Notes: a model not told the origin generated them from the sequence alone. Numbered from the stretch's first letter, positions 1 through 8,376 are shown. The stretch is 64,000 nt of DNA from an uncultured Oscillospiraceae bacterium (GCA_900544715.1 UQWL01000005.1:1-64000), one strand, 5' to 3'. Translations and numbers: made by a program.

Positions 1-154
1 GACCGCTCATTTCGTCGATGCGGCCTTCCATTTTATCGATACGACCGCTCATTTCATCTATGTGGCTTTCCATTCTGTCCATGCGGCCGTTGAGCGGCTC
101 GATTTCTGTTTTTACGATTTGCTGAATTGCCTGCAACAGCATTTTCTCATCCAT
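1..154 (-). CDS. Coiled-coil protein, C-terminus cut by window edge
   Basis: Partial reading frame that starts at 154 and runs off the left edge. The start codon follows a clear ribosome binding site (GAGGTGAGG). The first 51 residues begin MDEKMLLQAIQQIV and then form seven-residue repeats (MDRMESH, IDEMSGR, IDKMEGR, IDEMSG) with hydrophobic I/M at regular spacing, as expected for a parallel coiled coil. Similar short Firmicutes proteins are annotated only as hypothetical or phage-like coiled-coil proteins. The function is unknown and the rest of the gene lies outside the window. Confidence 0.7.
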   Translation of the reverse strand, partial: MDEKMLLQAIQQIVKTEIEPLNGRMDRMESHIDEMSGRIDKMEGRIDEMSG

Positions 155-266
155 GCCCTCACCTCACAGCCATTTTATCATGGGCCTTACTACAATGCAA
201 GTGATTTTATTGTAAAATTTGTAACTAAGTATCATATATTCATTATATGGTATATTATCCCACTTT

Positions 267-1187
267 TTATATAACTGTATATTTCTCAATTGCCGCATCG
301 ATCATCGCCATACTGTGCTCCACAACCGGCAGATCCACTTCGGATACAGGCGTCAGCGGCGCGCGCACGCTGCCTACATCGACGCCCTTGCGCTTCAAAA
401 TTTCCTTCATCACGGCATAGAGGTTTGCGCGGCTGCCACACATGGTATAGATAATCTCATCGATTGCATATTGAATTTCCCGCGCCGTTTCGAGTTCTCC
501 CGCGCGCACCAATGCGTCCGCTTTTAAAAACAGCTCCGGCATCACCGCATAGGTGCCGCCAATGCCGCCGTCCGCGCCCATGGCCCGCCCGCCGACGAAC
601 TGCTCATCCGGCCCATTGAACACGATAAAATCCTTGCCGCCCTCTGCCTTGAACATCTGAATATCCTGCACTGGCATGGAAGAATTCTTAACGGCCACAA
701 CGCGGCTGTTTTTGCGCATCTCCCGGAACAGCGGCATCGTCAGCGCCACGCCCGCGAGCTGCGGAATGTTATAGATGACAAAATCCGTATGGGGGGCGGC
801 GGCAGAAATCGTATTCCAATATTCCGCAATCGCGTATTCCGGCAGGTGGAAATAGATCGGCGGGATACAGGCGATCGCATCCACGCCCTGCGCCTCGGCA
901 TGGCAAGCAAGCTCCACGCTGTCGCGCGTGTTGTTGCAGGCAACATGTGCAATCACCGTTGCTTTTCCCTTTGCCTCTGCCATCACATTTTCCAGCGTGA
1001 TTTTACGCTCCTTTACACTCTGGTAGATACATTCCCCGGACGAACCGCACACATACAGGCCCTTCACGCCCTTGCCGATCAAATGCCTTGCCAGCGCGCG
1101 GGTGCGTTGCGGGCTGATCTCCCCCGCATCATCGTAGCAAGCGTAAAAAGCGGGAATCACGCCCCTATATTTCTCTAGACGATCCAT
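267..1187 (-). CDS. nanA: N-acetylneuraminate lyase
   Basis: Class I aldolase of the DHDPS/NAL family, 306 residues, the normal family length. It should cleave N-acetylneuraminate to N-acetylmannosamine and pyruvate in the cytoplasm. Visible motifs are the substrate loop GSSGE (residues about 49-53), YNIP with the catalytic Tyr (about 139-142) and VAVKNSS with the Schiff-base Lys (about 164-170). The assignment as lyase rather than dihydrodipicolinate synthase rests on these motifs and on the divergent neighbours nanE and nanK, which act on the product. No sialic acid transporter is present in the window. The start at 1187 is the only good one. Confidence 0.9.
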   Translation of the reverse strand: MDRLEKYRGVIPAFYACYDDAGEISPQRTRALARHLIGKGVKGLYVCGSSGECIYQSVKERKITLENVMAEAKGKATVIAHVACNNTRDSVELACHAEAQGVDAIACIPPIYFHLPEYAIAEYWNTISAAAPHTDFVIYNIPQLAGVALTMPLFREMRKNSRVVAVKNSSMPVQDIQMFKAEGGKDFIVFNGPDEQFVGGRAMGADGGIGGTYAVMPELFLKADALVRAGELETAREIQYAIDEIIYTMCGSRANLYAVMKEILKRKGVDVGSVRAPLTPVSEVDLPVVEHSMAMIDAAIEKYTVI

Positions 1188-1230
1188 TCTAAAATAACAT
1201 CCTTTCCTATGCCGTTTCTTTCGAAAAGCC

Positions 1231-1259
1231 TTCCCAAAAATTCTGTTCTATTATATAAT
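1231..1259 (+). promoter_or_regulatory. Promoter of nanEK
   Basis: TTCCCA at 1231-1236, a 17-base spacer, then a perfect TATAAT at 1254-1259. The -10 lies inside the palindrome at 1245-1265. On the opposite strand TTGTTT, 17 bases and TATAAT from the same palindrome give a matching promoter for nanA. Confidence 0.5.
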
Positions 1260-1265
1260 TAGAAC
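1245..1265. promoter_or_regulatory. Palindromic operator candidate between nanA and nanE
   Basis: Perfect inverted repeat GTTCTA-N9-TAGAAC with an almost symmetrical AT-rich centre. Both divergent promoters place their -10 box inside it. A repressor bound here could therefore silence nanA and nanEK together. Sialic acid operons are often controlled by RpiR- or GntR-type regulators, but no such gene lies next to this site, so the regulator is unknown. Confidence 0.55.
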
Positions 1266-1319
1266 GATTAAAAAACAAGCGGTATCCGCTCATATTTTAG
1301 GAAGAGGATGGATTGCTCT

Positions 1320-2003
1320 ATGAAAAATTTGGACATATTCGACCGTATACGCGGTGGGCTGATCGTTTCCTGCCAAGCTTTGGAAAATGAGCCGCTTCAC
1401 AGCTCCTTTATCATGTCTCGCATGGCAGTTGCCGCCGAGATCAGCGGGGCTGCCGGTATCCGCGCCAACACGGTGGCGGATATCACAGAGATCCGCAAAA
1501 TTGTCCACCTGCCCATGATCGGCATTATCAAGCAGGTTTATGAGGACAGCGACGTTTACATCACGCCCACCATGGCCGAAGTGGATGCGCTCGTTGCAAC
1601 CGGCGTTGAAATCATCGCAATGGATGCAACAAACCGCCTGCGCACCGGCCGAAAAAGCCTGGACGATATCTTCCGCGAAGTGCGCAGCAAATACCCTGAC
1701 CAGCTCTTCATGGCGGACTGCTCCTGCTACGAGGAGGCGCTGCACGCCGTGGAAATCGGCTTCGACTGTGTGGGCACCACGATGGCGGGATATACGCCGT
1801 ATACGCAAGGCGTTAGCCTGCCTGATCTTGCCTTCCTCCAAAAGATTTCCCAAGCGGTCGATGTGCCCGTGATCGCGGAGGGCGGTATCCACTACCCACA
1901 GCAGCTGCGGCAGGCGCTTGACGCGGGGGCTTTCTGCGCGGTGGTCGGCGGAGCGATCACCAGGCCGCAGGAGATTACCAAACGCTTTGTGGAGGTTTTA
2001 TGA
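1320..2003 (+). CDS. nanE: N-acetylmannosamine-6-phosphate 2-epimerase
   Basis: TIM-barrel epimerase converting ManNAc-6-P to GlcNAc-6-P. The start at 1320 gives MKNLDIFDRIRGGLIVSCQA, which fits the family N-terminus. An upstream ATG at 1308 is too close to its Shine-Dalgarno sequence. Family hallmarks include LIVSCQALENEPLHSS, GAAGIRAN, IGIIK and the C-terminal phosphate-binding EGGIHYP. The length of 227 residues is normal. The stop overlaps the nanK start (ATGA), so the two are translationally coupled. Its place after nanA-type cleavage and ManNAc phosphorylation completes the Nan pathway. Confidence 0.93.
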   Translation: MKNLDIFDRIRGGLIVSCQALENEPLHSSFIMSRMAVAAEISGAAGIRANTVADITEIRKIVHLPMIGIIKQVYEDSDVYITPTMAEVDALVATGVEIIAMDATNRLRTGRKSLDDIFREVRSKYPDQLFMADCSCYEEALHAVEIGFDCVGTTMAGYTPYTQGVSLPDLAFLQKISQAVDVPVIAEGGIHYPQQLRQALDAGAFCAVVGGAITRPQEITKRFVEVL

Positions 2004-2926
2004 TTTGCTGCAATATCGCCGTTGTTGACATCGGCGGCACCAATATCAAATACGGGTTTCTCCCTGCCGGCACACAAACACCGCAATGCACCAAAGAAAC
2101 GCCAACCAATGCGCATTTGGGCGGCGCCACCCTGATGGAAACCGTCCAGGCGCTTTTACGCACACTCCCCGCCTTTGACCGGATTGGCGTGAGCACCTGC
2201 GGCCAGGTTGACCGCCAAACGGGCGGCATCCGGTATGCGACGGATAATGTGCCCGGCTATACGGGAACGCCGGTACGTACCATATTAGAGGAAGCCTTCG
2301 GCGTGCCGGTCGCAGTGGAGAATGACGTTAATGCCGCCGCTCTGGGCGAAGCGCACTTTGGTGCGGGGCGCGGCTGCCAGAATTTTTTATGCCTGACTTA
2401 TGGCACCGGAATCGGTGGGGCAGTGATTATAAACGGCGCGCTCTACACCGGCTTTCACGGCGCGGCCGGGGAATTTGGCCACATCGTAACGCACGCCGGA
2501 GGGCGCAACTGCACCTGCGGGGGAGAAGGCTGTTATGAAACCTACGCCTCCACCCGTGCGCTGACCAGGGAGGCCGAATCGCTTTTGGGCCACCCGGTCA
2601 ACGGCCGGGAGCTTTTCACCCTCCTGCATCATGGAAATCAGGAGATTGCGCGATTGGTTGACAGCTGGATTGAAGAAATTGCCACTGGCCTTGCCGGGCT
2701 CGTCTACAGCTTCGATCCGGAGCGCATCGTGCTCGGCGGCGGGATCATGAAGGAGTCCTATCTCCTACCGCGCCTGAAGCAAGCACTGGACGCCCGGCTG
2801 ATGCCGAGCTATCGCGATATTACTCTCGTGCCCGCGCAGCTCCAAAACACAGCGGGCCTGATGGGGGCTTACTGGGCGTCCGCTCAGCTGACTGGTAAAA
2901 GCAACGGAGCGGGAAGTTTGCTATAG
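2000..2926 (+). CDS. nanK: N-acetylmannosamine kinase, ROK family
   Basis: ROK-family sugar kinase, 308 residues. The ATP-binding signature DIGGTNIKYG is near residue 11, the END catalytic segment follows, then GTGIGGAV. The zinc-binding ROK motif CTCGGEGCYE sits near residue 170. It overlaps nanE by four bases. Given the context it should phosphorylate ManNAc released by NanA, supplying NanE. A glucokinase role is possible for the family alone, but the operon makes NanK much more likely. Confidence 0.88.
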   Translation: MICCNIAVVDIGGTNIKYGFLPAGTQTPQCTKETPTNAHLGGATLMETVQALLRTLPAFDRIGVSTCGQVDRQTGGIRYATDNVPGYTGTPVRTILEEAFGVPVAVENDVNAAALGEAHFGAGRGCQNFLCLTYGTGIGGAVIINGALYTGFHGAAGEFGHIVTHAGGRNCTCGGEGCYETYASTRALTREAESLLGHPVNGRELFTLLHHGNQEIARLVDSWIEEIATGLAGLVYSFDPERIVLGGGIMKESYLLPRLKQALDARLMPSYRDITLVPAQLQNTAGLMGAYWASAQLTGKSNGAGSLL

Positions 2927-2945
2927 CAAGCTTCCCGCTCCGTTT
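2904..2945 (+). terminator. Terminator of nanEK
   Basis: Long GC-rich stem: the arm beginning ACGGAGCGGGAAG pairs with CTTCCCGCTCCGT around a short TAT loop and is followed by T residues. The left arm overlaps the last codons of nanK. Confidence 0.8.
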
Positions 2946-3006
2946 CAATATCTTTCGGCGCTGGCTTGGTATCTTTCCCATGAAATCCGTGCCCATTTAA
3001 AATCTT

Positions 3007-3213
3007 TTAAAAGTATTCTCTGCCAACGGATGTTTTATCCCCCAGAAATAGCTCTGCAATTTCATTGCTGAGCAGATCTTGATAGGCCGCCTTTCCTTTT
3101 CGAAACGTATTACCCATCCGCATCGAACGCTGCCGTCGTTTCGTTTTTATCTTATCTGTTTCTATCAGATCTGTAAATACAGTCCCACTTTCCTGTACAG
3201 ATATGTCCTCGGC
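3007..3213 (-). pseudogene. In-frame open extension downstream of the DUF3298 gene, possible gene remnant
   Basis: After the TAG stop at 3214-3216 the same frame stays open for 68 further codons and ends in TAA at 3007. The translated segment is charged and reads like protein (for example MRMGNTFRKGKAAYQDLL), but it has no ribosome binding site of its own and I cannot assign a family. It could be the 3' end of a decayed gene, a stop-codon read-through extension, or chance. The 60 bases between this and the nanK terminator show nothing. Confidence 0.25.
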
Positions 3214-3888
3214 CTATGATTCCCTCTCCCGGCAAATGACAAGGGCCGGATCCACCTCATAAGGGATGGCGAAAACAGGCATGCCGGAGGAATATGGTGC
3301 GATTTCATACAGCCCAAAATAAACCATCACAGCATTCTGCGTCAAATAAAACCGCTCTGGATCAAAATTCTGCATCACCAATGCCCGGTAGTCCTCAAAA
3401 TAGGAGGAAGGATCCCGTGCGATTTGAGTGATAATCTGCCGGAGGATCATTTGCCTGCAATCACGCTGCCTTGGAAACAGATCGCACAGTGCAAAGCGCC
3501 TGCCTGTGCGGAGATTCCAGTTATCCGCTGTGCGCACTGTTAGGCCGTGCGCGCCGCCTGTAAACTGATATTCATCCGTATAAAGGCTGACGATGCAGGC
3601 ACGGTTCAAGGTTACGTTAACCGAGGTTTCCAATTCATAGGGCAGTGCGGCTCCCCCCACTTGCAGTTCCCTGACCGCCGCAGGATAGAGCTGCGATATG
3701 GCAAACTGCCTGCGCCGCAGCGCCTCCCTCCTATAGTGGTTGTTAATCTGGCGCACCTGTTGAGCAAAGCGCTGGGAAAAAAACTGCGGAAAAACAATCT
3801 TCCAATTCAGGACGGCCCTTCGCTGCGCAAACATTGTGTTTTGCATGGTAAATCTCCGAATGGCCGCAGCAGGTAAACTCTGATTCAT
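3214..3888 (-). CDS. DUF3298 (RsiV-like) domain protein
   Basis: About 224 residues. The start MNQSLP at 3888 has GAAGGG 11 bases upstream. A GTG at 3900 is too close to that site. The segment with FTGGAHG near residue 115 is the signature of the DUF3298/DUF4163 fold seen in the extracellular part of anti-sigma factor RsiV. Here there is no clear signal peptide or membrane helix, so the protein looks cytoplasmic or exported by another route. The function is unknown. It is a single gene between the nan operon and a secreted DUF4474 protein on the other strand. Confidence 0.7.
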   Translation of the reverse strand: MNQSLPAAAIRRFTMQNTMFAQRRAVLNWKIVFPQFFSQRFAQQVRQINNHYRREALRRRQFAISQLYPAAVRELQVGGAALPYELETSVNVTLNRACIVSLYTDEYQFTGGAHGLTVRTADNWNLRTGRRFALCDLFPRQRDCRQMILRQIITQIARDPSSYFEDYRALVMQNFDPERFYLTQNAVMVYFGLYEIAPYSSGMPVFAIPYEVDPALVICRERES

Positions 3889-3985
3889 CCATTTACACAC
3901 CCTTCAACAAAAAATATGGTCTTACTCATCCTATGTATACTGGCATCCGGGCGTCCATAAAAAAGCAAGCTGAGAAAGGTTTTGC

Positions 3986-4014
3986 TTTTCAAATGTGCGG
4001 AAATCAATTATAAT
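3986..4014 (+). promoter_or_regulatory. Promoter of the DUF4474 gene
   Basis: TTTTCA at 3986-3991, a 17-base spacer and a perfect TATAAT at 4009-4014, 46 bases before the start codon at 4061. Confidence 0.55.
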
Positions 4015-4060
4015 AGAGGTCAATTATTCACCAATCTGGTCGTTTTGAGGAAAGGAATGG

Positions 4061-5152
4061 ATGAAAATGACAGCATGGGTCATGAGAGCGCTCTCCGCAC
4101 TGCTCGCGGCAGTAATGCTGCTTGCCACGCCCACGCCATCTGCCCCCGAGGCTGCAGCGCAGCAATCCAGCGAAACGCAGCAGGTGCAGCAGGCGCCTAC
4201 AGAGGAGGAAACACAAGCGCTTCCCACCGCCCAGCCTGCAACCCCAACCCTCCCAGCAAAAGCCGAGCCGGAAGAAACACAGCCCACAGCGCCAAAAGAG
4301 TCCGTACCCTCTGAGGCTGACACGCCTCAGCAAAATCCCGCATCGGCGGCTTCCACACCGGTGCAGCAGGGGGAACCTACCGCCGAACCGGATGCGGCGG
4401 ACAAGCCCTCCCTCTCCGACCTGGGCCCGCAATTCTGGGAGATTGTCGAGCTGACGCTCAACGGCAAATTGATGTCCTCCCAAAATCCAAAGCTTGTGGC
4501 GTTTGCGCAGCCCTTTTATCAGTGGCTGAGCGACAATGAATATTTCGATATCAACATCGTTTACGATGAAGACCGCAATGTCTTCCGTGATGACGGGCAG
4601 CGCGGCATTGTCGCCATCGGCTTCGATTACGACGCAACGCAGGGCATCTATTTCTCCGCGCATGACCCATGGATGCGCAAGCTCGGCTACTGCGAGCTGT
4701 ATGATCAGATCGCGCCCCATTTCGGCTATTACCTCGACACCAAACGGTTCAAATTTGACTACGACGGCTACGAATGGATGTTCCAGGTGTGGAAGGGTGA
4801 ATACCTCTGGTGCGCCACCGGCGCGGAGATGGGGCTCTACTACCGGGAACCCGGCTCTACCCTGACGGATGATTTTTACAACACCATCCCGGATGAGAAG
4901 ATGATTCCGATGGAAATGACACTCTATCACAACGGGAAATACAAATTCAAGCGTGAGATGGAAAAAACATGGTGGCAGACCGGCTTCGTCTTTTGCTATA
5001 TGTGTGAGCCGGAGGAAGTCACCGTAGAGGCACGGGTGGAATTCCCCAATGCGGAAATGCGCGACGCCTTCCTGACGGCGCTGGAGGGCGAAGGCTACGT
5101 CCGAAACGAAACCTATACGCTGGATGGGAATATTGTCAGCTTTGCCTACTAA
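4061..5152 (+). CDS. Secreted DUF4474 domain protein
   Basis: 363 residues. The N-terminus has a positively charged start, a hydrophobic stretch and an Ala-rich cleavage region, i.e. a signal peptide of about 30-35 residues. Residues about 35-115 are a low-complexity linker rich in Q, E, T, P and A. The rest is a DUF4474 domain, recognisable by GIVAIGFDYDATQGIYFS, DPWMRKLGYCELYD, RFKFDYDGYEWMFQVWKGEY and TGAEMGLYY. The molecular function of this family is not known. A paralogue with a cell-wall sorting signal lies at 32977-34188, while this copy has no anchor. RBS GAGGAAAGG supports the start. The metallophosphatase follows after a short gap and is probably co-transcribed. Confidence 0.85.
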   Translation: MKMTAWVMRALSALLAAVMLLATPTPSAPEAAAQQSSETQQVQQAPTEEETQALPTAQPATPTLPAKAEPEETQPTAPKESVPSEADTPQQNPASAASTPVQQGEPTAEPDAADKPSLSDLGPQFWEIVELTLNGKLMSSQNPKLVAFAQPFYQWLSDNEYFDINIVYDEDRNVFRDDGQRGIVAIGFDYDATQGIYFSAHDPWMRKLGYCELYDQIAPHFGYYLDTKRFKFDYDGYEWMFQVWKGEYLWCATGAEMGLYYREPGSTLTDDFYNTIPDEKMIPMEMTLYHNGKYKFKREMEKTWWQTGFVFCYMCEPEEVTVEARVEFPNAEMRDAFLTALEGEGYVRNETYTLDGNIVSFAY

Positions 5153-5180
5153 AAAATAATGATTGGAAAGGGGCGGCGCA

Positions 5181-6614
5181 ATGCTTCGTGTGTTTCTAAT
5201 CGCTGACCCGCACTATTTTTCCCCACAAATTTATGAGCCGGGCAGCCGGGCCTATCTGCTCCGGGAGCAAAACGATCAAATCTGTTTAAAGGAATCCCCG
5301 GCCATTATTAACGCTGCGTTTGATTTTATGGCACAGTGCGGCGACACCGATATCATCCTGATCCCAGGCGACCTGATCAACTGCGGCGAAAAGGTCTGCC
5401 ATATGGAGTTCATCGACCGCCTGCGGAAATTGCGCAAGGCCGGAAAAAGGGTTTACGTGACTACGGCCACCCATGACTATATCGGCAAGGGCTACGATGA
5501 AAATGATTTCTTCCGGGCAATGCGCTTCAGCGGGACCGAGCCTACGCCGGTGGAGGCGACGCACCGGGAGGAACTTCGCTCTCTCTATGCGGAGTTTGGC
5601 CCGAACGAAGCGCTCAGCATCCATCAACAAAGCATGTCCTACTGTGTAAAGCTTGGGGATGGAGTCCGCCTGCTCGCCTTGAACGATGATGGCAACGGGC
5701 GCTCCTTCATCGGCTTTTCTGAGGATTGCCTCCATTGGATTTTTGACCAGATACAGGCCGCAAAGGCGAGCGGGGACTACCTGTTTGCTATGTCGCATCA
5801 CCCGCTGCTCTATCCATTTGAGCTTTTAGAGCACATACCCGACTACGGCATCATCCACGGCGGCAAAGAGCTTGCCGCCCGGCTGGCGGACACCGGTATC
5901 CAGCTCTTTTTGACCGCGCACACCCATCAGCAAAACATCACAAAGCTCACCTCTGTGCAGGGCAATACAATCTATGATGTGTCTACCGCATCCTTGGTGG
6001 GCGCGGGCGCGTGTATCCGCGAAATCCAGTTTGACGCGGATGAGATTGCGATCTCTTCGCTCCCGATCGTTCAGGTTCCGCATTGGGATATGGAAGGGCT
6101 TCCCTACCCCGAATATTTTCGGAAGCATCATTTTACCGCCGTATACCGGGAATTTCTGGATGCGGCCGCGCACGACACGCGCAAGCTCGCCTCCATGCTG
6201 GATGTTTCCTCTCGGCCGGTCAGGTTTCTGCTGCCGCTGCTGAAAATGCCGGCCCGGTATGCGGAAAAGCTCACCTTTGCATCGCTCGCAAAAAAAAGCA
6301 AACGGTACCACCAGATTCCCCCTGAAAAATACAATGCCCTCATGCAGCGCTATGTGAAAGACGCGGTGTTTCAAATCATTGAATGCTTTTGCAGCGGTAA
6401 CCCGCCCTATGGCCCGGATACGATGGAGTATCAAATTATCATGGCCTATCTCAACAAGTTAGAGCACAGGCTGCATAGGCTCCCGATCCCCCTGCCTCAG
6501 TTTTTAGCAGAAAAACCGCTGGCAGAATGGATCCGGCCGTTTTTGTATAACACCCGCACGGGGGACGATAACCGGCTCAAAATCGCCCGGTCGGATGTGA
6601 AGCGATCCTCATGA
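5181..6614 (+). CDS. Calcineurin-like metallophosphoesterase
   Basis: About 477 residues. The start MLRVFLIADPHY at 5181 follows AAAGGGG. A TTG 18 bases upstream would add residues with no support. The dinuclear metal-site motifs are in order: DPHY near residue 9, GDLINCG near 63, THDY near 95, SHHPLL near 200 and TAHTHQQN near 245. The last 200 residues are a helical extension of unknown role. There is no signal peptide, so it is likely cytoplasmic. The substrate is unknown. It probably shares a transcript with the secreted DUF4474 protein upstream. Confidence 0.85.
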   Translation: MLRVFLIADPHYFSPQIYEPGSRAYLLREQNDQICLKESPAIINAAFDFMAQCGDTDIILIPGDLINCGEKVCHMEFIDRLRKLRKAGKRVYVTTATHDYIGKGYDENDFFRAMRFSGTEPTPVEATHREELRSLYAEFGPNEALSIHQQSMSYCVKLGDGVRLLALNDDGNGRSFIGFSEDCLHWIFDQIQAAKASGDYLFAMSHHPLLYPFELLEHIPDYGIIHGGKELAARLADTGIQLFLTAHTHQQNITKLTSVQGNTIYDVSTASLVGAGACIREIQFDADEIAISSLPIVQVPHWDMEGLPYPEYFRKHHFTAVYREFLDAAAHDTRKLASMLDVSSRPVRFLLPLLKMPARYAEKLTFASLAKKSKRYHQIPPEKYNALMQRYVKDAVFQIIECFCSGNPPYGPDTMEYQIIMAYLNKLEHRLHRLPIPLPQFLAEKPLAEWIRPFLYNTRTGDDNRLKIARSDVKRSS

Positions 6615-6621
6615 TACCCGG

Positions 6622-6668
6622 AGAACACGCGGGGCAGGAGATGCACTCCTGCCCCGCGTTATTTTTTC
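6622..6668. terminator. Bidirectional terminator
   Basis: Arms at 6627-6640 and 6646-6659 (CGCGGGGCAGGAG against CTCCTGCCCCGCG) pair perfectly around a five-base loop, followed by a T-rich run on the plus strand. It sits between the convergent metallophosphatase and XRE regulator genes. Confidence 0.85.
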
Positions 6669-7719
6669 ATTTCCTTTCGCACTGAAATTCTTCTATTAAC
6701 TGCGTCAAATCCGCCTCTTCCCTTAAAAACGCAAAATCCTCATCCGTCCGGAGCGCTTCCAGCAGCCTTTCCCGCATCTGCTCCTGAATCACGGTGCTTT
6801 CCTGCCCTTTGATATGGCGGTAAAGCGGCGAGGCCGAAAGCTCCCGGGGCTTTTCCAGCAAAGGCAGCATCTTCTGTAGGAGCGATAGGCACTGCTTTGC
6901 ATCCTTGCGATTTGCCGCAAGCTGAAACGGCACGACATATGCCGAGTACTCCCACAGCCCATAAAGCCGCACCGTGCGCTGTGCGGTATCCGCCAGCGTG
7001 TCCGCCAGAGCGCCGTCCCCCTCCTCGAACGCGATCTCCGCAAGGCTCAGCAGCGCGGTATAGCAATCGTTCGCACGATGCAGCAGCCTGCTCTCCAGCA
7101 GCTTGGCCGCTTCAGAGCGCTTCCCCTGTTTCCGGTAAAGGGTCGCCTGCATGGCCGCCCTGTCGTAAGAGGGCTCTGCCGGCAAACTGTCCAACAGCGA
7201 TTGCGCACCCGCGAAATCCTGACGCTCCATCTTTTTCGACGCCAGCATATATTGCGCCTGATCGCGCAGCGGGCCGCAGCCGTCCTGTGCCACGCGGCGG
7301 TATAGCTCCTCGAGCTGCTCCCCATATTGCTCCCGCTGCTCCGGCGCATACAAAATGAGCGCCCCTTCTAAAGTACTCGCCGTGTTGAATCGCAACGAAT
7401 CGGAGGCCGGATATTCCCGGATCTTTTCCATCGCCATCTCAAAGCCGGCGTCGATCCCCGCCTCCTGCACTTTTTGCACCAGCTCCTTGCAAAAGCGGCC
7501 AATCTCTTCCGGCGTGAAATCCTCCTGAAAGGATAAAAGCGTATTCAAATCCACCCCGAGCAGCCGCGCCAGCGCCGGCAGCAGCGTAATATCCGGGTAG
7601 GAGCTCCCCTTCTCCCATTTATGCACGGCGGACGCCGATACCCCCAGTGCGGCAGCCGCCTGCTCCTGCGTCATGCCCTGTTCCCTGCGCTTTGCACGGA
7701 TGATCTCATTGATTTTCAT
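6667..7719 (-). CDS. XRE-family transcriptional regulator with TPR-like C-terminal region
   Basis: 350 residues from ATG 7719, which has AAAGGGGGCG upstream; an earlier in-frame start lacks a site. Residues about 1-60 are a Cro/C1-type helix-turn-helix (MKINEIIRAKRREQGMTQEQ, SASAVHKWEKG, LLPALARLLGV). The remainder is a set of short helical pairs resembling tetratricopeptide repeats. This layout is common in Firmicutes stand-alone regulators that sense a peptide or partner protein. Targets are unknown; the neighbouring ABC operon has its own regulator. Confidence 0.8.
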   Translation of the reverse strand: MKINEIIRAKRREQGMTQEQAAAALGVSASAVHKWEKGSSYPDITLLPALARLLGVDLNTLLSFQEDFTPEEIGRFCKELVQKVQEAGIDAGFEMAMEKIREYPASDSLRFNTASTLEGALILYAPEQREQYGEQLEELYRRVAQDGCGPLRDQAQYMLASKKMERQDFAGAQSLLDSLPAEPSYDRAAMQATLYRKQGKRSEAAKLLESRLLHRANDCYTALLSLAEIAFEEGDGALADTLADTAQRTVRLYGLWEYSAYVVPFQLAANRKDAKQCLSLLQKMLPLLEKPRELSASPLYRHIKGQESTVIQEQMRERLLEALRTDEDFAFLREEADLTQLIEEFQCERK

Positions 7720-7764
7720 CCCCTTGCGCCCCCTTTCTGGTTTCTTGTGCTGTCCTTTACCCAT

Positions 7765-7793
7765 AGCATATCACGCTAAGGCCCGCGGCTCAA
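7765..7793 (-). promoter_or_regulatory. Promoter of the XRE regulator gene
   Basis: On the minus strand TTGAGC, a 17-base spacer, then TATGCT, 46 bases before the start at 7719. Confidence 0.4.
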
Positions 7794-7914
7794 CGGAGGA
7801 TTGGTCGCAAAAACAGCCCGTAACTGAACCAATGGTTGAGAACCGGCGTTTTTTCAGGATAAAAAAGGGGGGCCTCTTCCCGTTTCACCGCTGTGTTGCG
7901 GCAAAAACTTCCTC

Positions 7915-7942
7915 TTGACAGTTCGTATTATCTGTATTAATA
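7915..7942 (+). promoter_or_regulatory. Promoter of the YtrA-type operon
   Basis: A perfect -35 TTGACA at 7915-7920 with TAATAT 17 bases downstream at 7938-7943. It is overlapped by the operator at 7925-7961. Confidence 0.6.
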
Positions 7943-7961
7943 TTTATAATACAAATAATAC
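7925..7961. promoter_or_regulatory. Nested palindromic operator, likely autoregulatory
   Basis: Two nested perfect inverted repeats share one centre at 7943: GTATTA (7925-7930) pairs with TAATAC (7956-7961), and GTATTA (7934-7939) pairs with TAATAC (7947-7952). The site covers the promoter spacer, the -10 and the start region of the GntR gene. The likely binder is that GntR protein, which is inference from position. Confidence 0.65.
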
Positions 7962-7977
7962 AAGTAGGGGTGGTTTC

Positions 7978-8376
7978 ATGATCCTCAAGCTCAATATGTC
8001 CAGCGAAACTCCCATTTATGTGCAGCTGCGCAATCAGATCGTGCTCGGCATCGGCCGCGGCGAATTGCAGCTTGGAGAAGGCTTGCCCACCGTCCGCCAG
8101 CTTGCACAGGACGTCGGCGTCAATACGATGACGGTCAACAAGGCCTATACCGCACTTAAAAATGAAGGATATATCGAAATTGACCGCCGCCATGGCGCGC
8201 GGGTGAGCCCCACTGTCCGGCTGGACGGCGAATTTCGAGAGAAGCTGGAAGGGGAACTTGCGCTCCTGATTGCGGAATCCGGCCTCAAGGGGATGGAGAA
8301 GCAGGATTTCCTGACACTGTGCGGGCAAATTTTTGATCAGATGAGCGGGCTGCACCCCACCGCTCAGGGTGTATGA
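7978..8376 (+). CDS. GntR-family regulator, YtrA subfamily
   Basis: 132 residues, the short form typical of YtrA regulators: an N-terminal winged helix-turn-helix (PIYVQLRNQIVLGIGRGEL, PTVRQLAQDVGVNTMTVNKA) and only a short dimerisation tail, without an effector domain. YtrA-type genes usually head operons encoding ABC transporters responding to cell-envelope stress, and this one does too. Start ATG 7978 follows TAGGGGTGG. A doubly palindromic operator covers the promoter, so autorepression is likely. Confidence 0.9.
   Translation: MILKLNMSSETPIYVQLRNQIVLGIGRGELQLGEGLPTVRQLAQDVGVNTMTVNKAYTALKNEGYIEIDRRHGARVSPTVRLDGEFREKLEGELALLIAESGLKGMEKQDFLTLCGQIFDQMSGLHPTAQGV

Noticed and set aside
1..154. 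CRISPR or tandem DNA repeat array at the left edge
   Set aside because: The repeats are seven-codon coiled-coil repeats within a reading frame, not spacer-separated.
4028..4930. A 300-residue minus-strand protein opposite the DUF4474 gene
   Set aside because: Antisense shadow of a GC-rich gene, with no ribosome binding site and low-complexity Cys/Gly/Arg runs.
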